From positions 222,395-286,394 of the forward strand of contig NW_025892868.1 of the NCBI RefSeq assembly GCF_002878395.1: a stretch of DNA of 64,000 nucleotides. The letters are read 5' to 3'. This DNA comes from Capsicum annuum. Its lineage: Eukaryota > Streptophyta > Magnoliopsida > Solanales > Solanaceae. The notes under the pieces are model-generated. The model did not search any database. It saw nothing but the letters and a program-made list of their open reading frames with translations, and was not told the DNA's origin. A program made the position numbers and the translations under genes. Shown piece by piece: positions 58,243-64,000 of the stretch; the stretch's first letter is position 1; every line of letters starts with the position of its first letter.

Positions 58243-60758
58243 TTTAATGCCCTGAGTCTGTACCCCGTATGCTACACGATGCTTACGACCCCAAAGAACC
58301 ACAAGCTAACCCATTATTGATATCTGCTGTGAGCACTGAAATATGATACAGTAATAAATCTAGAAAAATAGGCTAAAATGCAATAAGGTTTGAAAATCTG
58401 AAATACTACTGAAAAGATCAAACTGTAATAAAAATCTATAAAACTGAACAGTATCTGAAAACTAATCTGAAAAGCCTCTAACTGAAACTATCTAAAAGTT
58501 GAGTTGATGGGACAATCTGCCAACTAACTCCATTTATAGAAATACTGAGTCTACTAAAATAATAAAATAAAATAATATCCTCAAATGATGAGGACTCACT
58601 ACAATCTATTTTTGTTGGCTGAATCTGAATCTATCTATGCACGGTCGGGAACCTAAGCGTCTGAAATTATGATACGAAACATCATAGCGCAAAGAAAGAG
58701 TATCAATTAGTATATAGAATATACTTGTATGTTAGATGAGTTAAGGATGAATGCGAGGGTTCAAATGCATGAACAATAACTGATCGTATAATATAGAGTA
58801 ATTGAACAAGAGAGTACATGGATAACTGACACTTCTGCACATACTGAGTATGCAGTAATGTGCATATAAATAAATACTATGTCTAAGCTTGTCTGAAGCT
58901 AAGTCCTGAATTCTAAAATTGAGTAACTGATATTTGAAGTTACTAATAACTGATTTACTAATACAAGTTGCCTGTATCTGACAGTCCTGATTCTGTAGAA
59001 CTGAATTGAGTTCTATTCTGAAGACTAAAACTGAGATTGCAGGAGGTAATAGTCTAACCAACATGCCCCAAATAAGATGACTAAGTTTAGGTCCAACCTG
59101 TGACCCCAGTTGGAAGGATGTTAGTACTGTGCTATGGGTAAAGACACGGAAGAGGTACCTCATCTGGCAGGTACTCTAATGAGAATGGTGGAACCCTCAT
59201 CTGGTAGGTTAAAACACCTCATCAACCCTCAACTAGAAGGTTTTATATCTCAAGATATGTTGGCTACGTAGTTATGGAATGGAAGGATTGCTTCTAGAAA
59301 TCACACCCACTACTGGCAGGTGAGCCCCTATCCTTGGATTTACTCTGTGCTGAATTCTTCTCCTAACTGAAAGACACTGAACTGGGTATACTTAAATGGA
59401 TTGGACTAATAATGAGCCTACTGAGTTTTTCTGAGTTTGGTAACTGATTAAGTTCTACTGAGTTCTGTAATTGACTAAGAGTACCACTGATCATGACATG
59501 ACTAATATTCTATAACAGACACTGGCTCTAGACACACAGCTAAACTGTTAGGTATTAAATACCCCCAGGACTCGATAGCATGATAAATAAAGCATAATAT
59601 ACTTTTGAAAATCATAACAATATATACTTGTCCATAGTCCACTCATAGTGGTATTTAATCAAACACTTGTAATATATCTACTTATACATGAATGGGGAAT
59701 ACATTCTATCATGTTATAACGGCACTATTTCATTCACATAGGCATTTTATCAAACACGTGGGGATCATGCTTAGGTTATACAATAATCAAAACATATAGT
59801 TATCATGGCTACATCAATCAACTTGCAAATTGAAGGGTTTATCATGAAGATCATGTAATTCAACACATACAATGATTTATTTCATAAAAGCATGTAATTT
59901 AATCATAGACTAAAACCCAATAATAACATAAACATGAATTCAATTCAATTCAAGCATAGAAATCCATAATTCAACAATCTTGTATTTTGAAAATGGATTC
60001 GTGGACTCTATGGGTTAAAGGAACTCATAGATTAACACCTAACATACCTTAATTTGTGTGTTTCTTGAATTTCTTGGTAATCCCTTCAAATTGTTCTTGG
60101 TTTCCTAAAGCTAGGGTTTGTAGTTTTGAGAGAGAATTCTTTTAATTTGGGCATAAATTGAGTGAGTAATGAGTTAAAACATTTTTAGGGATTAAATCCT
60201 ATATCTGGGCATGTAAACTCATGGGAAAAGAATGTTTTAACCCAGGACAAAACATTTAATTTTGGTTGAAATTTTTCGAAATAGCCACCTTGCATGATAT
60301 GGCACTTTTTCGCCGTGTCTCTGGAAATTGCCAATCGAGAAAACGCATGGTGAAGCGATGCGGTGGTATCGCATTGCCACTTTGTTTGGGACCTTAAAGT
60401 TCATCGGGACGCAGTGGAATCGCGTTCATACACATGAAATGGATAATTGTGAAAATAAACTACGACACGACGTGCTGGTATTGCTGTACCTCACTGGAAA
60501 CTCACAATTTCCATTTTGACATACTCCACGATGCGCTACTGGCCTAAATGATGATGTTTAACGACTGAAACTTAAAATAGCCATAACTTCTAGCCCGGTT
60601 ATAGGATTTAGGTAAATTTTATGTTGTTGGAAAGCTAATTACATTTCCTATGCAATGGCAGGCTCTAAACTTAAAAATACTAAGTATTTCAAAAATTTTA
60701 TATTGTATAACTCATGAACTGAGAGTTAAGTTAAGCTTGTGAAATATAGGGTGTTACA
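58243..60758 (-). repeat. Element F 5' LTR (uninterrupted)
   Basis: On the plus strand it ends GGGTGTTACA at 60758 and is about 2.5 kb. It supplies the empty-site version of the place where G inserted (CTGAATTCTTCTCCTAACTG at about 59350). Open frames in it, such as 58741-59163 (-), are shadows of LTR sequence. Confidence 0.88.
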
Positions 60759-60763
60759 AGAGT

Positions 60764-61235
60764 CCTAATTAAAAAATTATTTGGCTTATGCATCTAATCT
60801 AGAGGACTCTAAGGAACTTCAAAGGCAAGTGGATGAACTCCTTGAGAAAGGGGTGGTGCAGGAGAGCTTGCGACTGTGTGGAGTACTGATGATCTTTGTT
60901 AAAAATAGGATGGCACTTGGTGAATATGTATGGATTATTGAGCCATCAACAAATAAGGATAAATAATCACCATTCTTTTCCTCCACTTGATGACATGCTT
61001 TACGAATTGAGTGGTTATTACTTCTCCAAATTATATCTTAGGAGAAGTTACCATCAAATCTTGATGGAACCCTGAGATGATTGGAAAATGGAAAGATTAA
61101 ATTTGGTCTCTATAAATAGTTAGTGATGCTTATAGTCCTCATCAATGCTACTGGTATTTTCATGTGTTTGATGAACTATGAGATGAAACCTTTTATTGGT
61201 AAATTTATTGTTGTGTACTTTGAGGATGTGTTGGT
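60764..61235 (+). pseudogene. Element E reverse transcriptase, distal to element F
   Basis: The frame at 60781-60966 gives SNLEDSKELQRQVDELLEKG and VVQESLRLCGVLMIFVKN. It is followed in changing frames by LDDMLYELSGYYFSKLYLRR (from about 60987), YHQILMEP, and near 61190-61230 by the FIGKF-VVYFDD-like active-site region, where the first Asp reads Glu (FEDVLV). The similarity stops abruptly at about 61235. RNase H and integrase are absent. Confidence 0.82.
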
Positions 61236-63469
61236 TGATGTTTGCCAAATTAAACCTCCAAGAAAGGATAAAGTGGTCGAATGTCAAATATAGAACCCAA
61301 CCAGGTTGGGATCGATCCCATGAGATATAGGTCTAAAATTTATAATGATCTTACTGATGTAACTGGAAATTGCGGAAAGTAAAATGGGTGGTTTTGTAAA
61401 AATAGGAGTAACATTAATAATGCTGGGAAATTAGGGTTGTGATCAATTTGAGCTGGTCTCTAGGATTGTGTTGCCCCTAACTTCATAACTCCACAGGATT
61501 ATTGTGCTTGTCACACTATCTTGGTGCCTAGCATGCAAAATCTATCAAGTTATCTATCACCTCACCATCTCTCGACCTTGGTTTGGGTAAAATTCACTCA
61601 TCTCATATCGGTCTGAGAGTGTCACATTACTAGCACTTGTTTTATGATCTAAAATTAACTATCTCCTATAGATCTTAGGTTAATTAGATGAGGGTAAATA
61701 GCTTTAAATTTCTATTGTTTTTGTCCCTAATCTATGCCTCTCTCTTGAGCAAGTATTGAATACAGGTGAGTTCCTAACTTTTGCAACTATCAAGAAAGCA
61801 ATCAAATAATGAAAGTCGCAATACATGCAAGAATACTAGGTTATAATGACTTTGCAGTAAAGCTTCTTTGTTAATCTATCATGGTTCACACAACTCTAGT
61901 TATGGGATTTATCTACTCATGACTGTAAGAACAACCATAGATTCCATAGATGAAAGCGTAATTCTGAACTTGCAAAGAATAAGAATGAAAACTCAAAATC
62001 TCAAATTAATTATAAACCCTAAAAACCAAAAACAATAATTCCAAGAAAAATAATGTATCTCAATACTCAAAATAATTTCAAAAGTGTATAAAGTGTTTAA
62101 ACTGGTAATAAAACATCTAAAGGGTATTTATAGAAACAAAATGAAACCTTATCCTAAATAGTGTAAAAAACCAGAGTCAGCATCAACTCATGATTATTAT
62201 GTTGAATCATAGGTAAAACCCATCAATTATACCTTGGGTCATGGTAATCAGAGTGAAATCTTCAACTTTATAGAAACTCCTACCTACGAGGCAGCCTATG
62301 AATCGTAGGTTGCACACATGCCTCATAAATAGGCTCATGAGAATCAGACTTTAATCAACCATCTGCAAAACATCCGAACTTCAACCCATGTAGCTACCAA
62401 CAGTACATAGGTACTACCCACGAGTCATAGGTTGACTCATGGATATCCTTCTCAAGAACTCTTTATCCTTTTTTCTTATTCTTTTCTCTGAACTTTATTT
62501 TCCTGCCAAAATTAACCCAAATGCACATCACATCTAACAATAATACCTAAGTACTTGTAGAATTTTGTTGTTTAAAGTATTGAAAGAGCCATAGAACCAT
62601 GGAACACAAACACCCTCAACTTAGAATACTTTCATGTCCTTAGGTAACAAACACAAAACTTAACAAACAAGATACTTAACTAAAAGAAACCAAAGGCACT
62701 ACGGTAGTAAACTCATTCAAGATCAAACTTCATACCTCCTCTTATTCATAAATTTTAAAACCATTGTCTGGAATCATGTAGTAGAATAGTATGACACAAA
62801 AGGAATCAAGTGATGGAATTAGATTAGTAACAAAAAACCATGCATGTATTCTGATGACACTACCCAGAAAAATAAGTAGTTAACATTACAAGTCATGTTC
62901 CCTCATAGTAAGAAAGCCCTAACTCTCACAGTATCATCATGTATTTTAATGTAGGGACTACATCAAATACTCATGCTGCCAAAGAAGTTCAAACAATGTG
63001 CATAAAATACCGTAGGCTTATCCTTATTTCTATACCTTAGTTTTTTTAGCAGTAAGACTGAGATAACTATAAGACTTTTCTAGTCTTGTAATGTAGTCTT
63101 GAGGGTAGGTATTTTATTTATTATACATGTGTCTTACCCTCCTTGTCATTGCTCTTATATTATTATCTCCACTACTTAACCATGATTCTTTTATTCTCCT
63201 TATTTCTCTTTTATTATTTGTTTGAATTGGTTGTGTTTTCTGTTATTTTTTGCATTTATTGTTATTTTTCCTTCATTTTTCTATCTTTTTATTTATTTTT
63301 TTCATTTTTTTCTCTTTTTGTTTTTTTACACTTTTCAACCACACCCCAGCCCTACTTTCTTTTCTTTTATTCGACACTTCTCTTCATACCAATCTCCAAA
63401 GTCAAGAAGGTACTAAGGAAAAAAGGTTTTTTTATTAAACATTAAAGAAAAAAGGTTAAAATGAGAAAA
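61236..63469. other. Unclassified repeat DNA, LTR-like on the minus strand
   Basis: It begins TGATGTTTGCC right after the RT of E and contains GGGATCGATCCCATGAG near 61310, a phrase like that in tRNA-Asp-primed LTRs such as 23080-24565. A matching end in ATGCACATCA at 62530 would give a 1.3 kb TG...CA unit starting TGATG on the minus strand, as the LTR of C does, but no primer site, polypurine tract or target duplication confirms it. From 63140 to 63390 the plus strand is strongly pyrimidine-rich, like 9100-9290. The overlapping frames there (63143-63445 and others) are low-complexity and not genes. Confidence 0.35.
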
Positions 63470-64000
63470 TGTAACACCCTACATTTTTAGCGAGGAACTG
63501 AACCGTTGTCCCTACATATGTAAACTCTAATCCCATGATTTATATTTAAATACATGCATCGTGATCTTTATCCTATTGTGCAAACTGATTCTTAGGTGAA
63601 AAATGTTCATAGGAATCACTTAGAGCAAAGTTGAGCTAAGAGCCTTTGATTCGGCCAAATTGTGATATTCAATTCTACAAAAGTCAAATTTAAAATTGTA
63701 TAACTTTATAAATATGTAGAATTTTGTAGCTCAAGACCCACCAAATGATAGATAATTGTGTTATCTTTCCAACGATAACAATGTTACATTAATTTGATAT
63801 CCAAGCAAAAATTTATAACTATTTTAGGAGAAACAATAAGTGTTTGCGATAGCCCCACGCCGCAAGATCTATTCACCCCTACTTATTAAGTACATTACAA
63901 AGAACTGATCCATATATATCTATGTGTGCATTGCCTTATAATGTAGGTACTAGTTGTTGCCCATACATCATAATCAGGCAGTTTACTGCTTTTAGCCAGC
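63470..64000 (+). repeat. Element H: start of another gypsy-type LTR, cut by window end
   Basis: It starts TGTAACACCCTACATTTTTAG, the same opening style as element A's LTR. Near 63893-63950 the phrase ACTGATCCATATATATCTATG, with GCATTGCC and TAATGTAGGTA after it, parallels element B's LTR at 21805-21855, but much closer to the LTR start than in B. It is therefore a related but different family, or a copy with a large internal deletion. Confidence 0.55.

Larger units (their letters stand above)
41344..60758 (-). mobile_element. Element F: minus-strand Ty3/gypsy element lacking pol core, split by element G
   Basis: On the minus strand the 5' LTR is 58243-60758, the interior 54069-58242 and the 3' LTR 41344-42470 plus 52720-54068, the LTR being interrupted by G. 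The flanks are AGGGT (41339-41343) and AGAGT (60759-60763), a 5-bp duplication with one mismatch. The interior holds gag and, next to the 3' LTR, the integrase tail and chromodomain-like block. The protease, RT, RNase H and integrase core are absent. Its LTRs are of the same family as those of G. Element F needs trans-supplied enzymes, for which G-like elements are natural donors (inference). Confidence 0.85.
31286..61235 (+). mobile_element. Element E: outer Ty3/gypsy retrotransposon, split by CACTA and element F
   Basis: The pieces of E are: LTR-like end and primer site (31286-31719), leader and gag start (31720-33003), gag core, zinc knuckle and protease (34150-35878), the protease-RT linker (41191-41343), and RT (60764-61235). 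The linker and RT are in the right order for one pol gene: YKDVLPM.LPKGLTLIRGI before the gap at 41344 and SKELQRQVDELLEKGVV after it. The CACTA element fills 35879-41190 and element F fills 41344-60758. The rest of pol and the 3' LTR are missing. The family differs from B, F and G, judged by its RT entry block. Confidence 0.75.

Noticed and set aside
58741..59163. 140-residue minus-strand open frame
   Set aside because: It lies wholly inside the LTR of element F, and the homologous LTR pieces (41344-42470 and those of G) do not keep the frame.
63143..63445. 100-residue hydrophobic frame (Phe/Leu-rich) as a membrane protein
   Set aside because: Three overlapping frames are all open because the DNA is almost pure T and C. 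It is low-complexity, with no conserved motif.
1..64000. Endogenous pararetrovirus (caulimovirid) copies, which are common in Solanaceae
   Set aside because: All RT regions found are followed by gypsy integrase or lie in copia order. No movement-protein or coat-protein-like motifs were seen.

Overview
This window looks like repeat-dense nuclear DNA from a flowering plant, most likely a member of the Solanaceae. The organism is inferred from LTR style, the tRNA-iMet-type primer sites (TGGTATCAGAGC) and captured plant gene pieces; no database search was possible. There is no intact host gene, no tRNA or rRNA gene and no CRISPR array. Almost everything is transposable elements nested in one another, all degenerate, with stops and frameshifts in every coding domain. 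I name them A to H.

Left block (1-28.7 kb). Element A (1-9074) is an LTR retrotransposon whose 5' LTR is cut by the window edge. Its interior is non-coding except for an antisense, 5'-truncated LINE at 4328-6614. Element B (12307-22272) is a complete but dead Ty3/gypsy chromovirus-like element (gag, protease, RT, RNase H, integrase, chromodomain-like tail). A and B both appear to sit in element C, a minus-strand Tat/Athila-like element whose 5' LTR (23080-24565) and tRNA-Asp-type primer site are visible. The outer edge of C cuts the gag gene of element D, a Ty1/copia relic (24566-28094).

Middle block (28.7-35.9 kb). AT-rich DNA carries a probable SUMO exon-1 fragment (29679-29757). It is followed by element E, a plus-strand gypsy element (LTR-like end and primer site near 31.7 kb, then gag, zinc knuckle and protease).

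Right block (35.9-61.2 kb). E is split twice. First, a CACTA DNA transposon (35879-41190, 3-bp target duplication GAT) carries two captured host gene fragments: the 3' half of a U-box/protein-kinase gene, and, inside the position of its intron, exons of a malectin-domain LRR receptor kinase. Second, a minus-strand gypsy element F (41344-60758) interrupts E's reverse transcriptase. F is itself split in its LTR by element G (42471-52714), a plus-strand member of the same family, with a perfect CAACT target duplication. F keeps gag and the integrase-tail/chromodomain but has non-coding DNA where protease to integrase should be. E's RT resumes at 60764 and stops near 61235.

Right edge (61.2-64 kb). 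An unclassified LTR-like stretch and pyrimidine-rich DNA are followed by the start of another LTR (H, 63470 to the edge).

Relative order from nesting: D before C, C before A and B; E before both CACTA and F; F before G. The most notable item is the CACTA element with its nested double gene capture.
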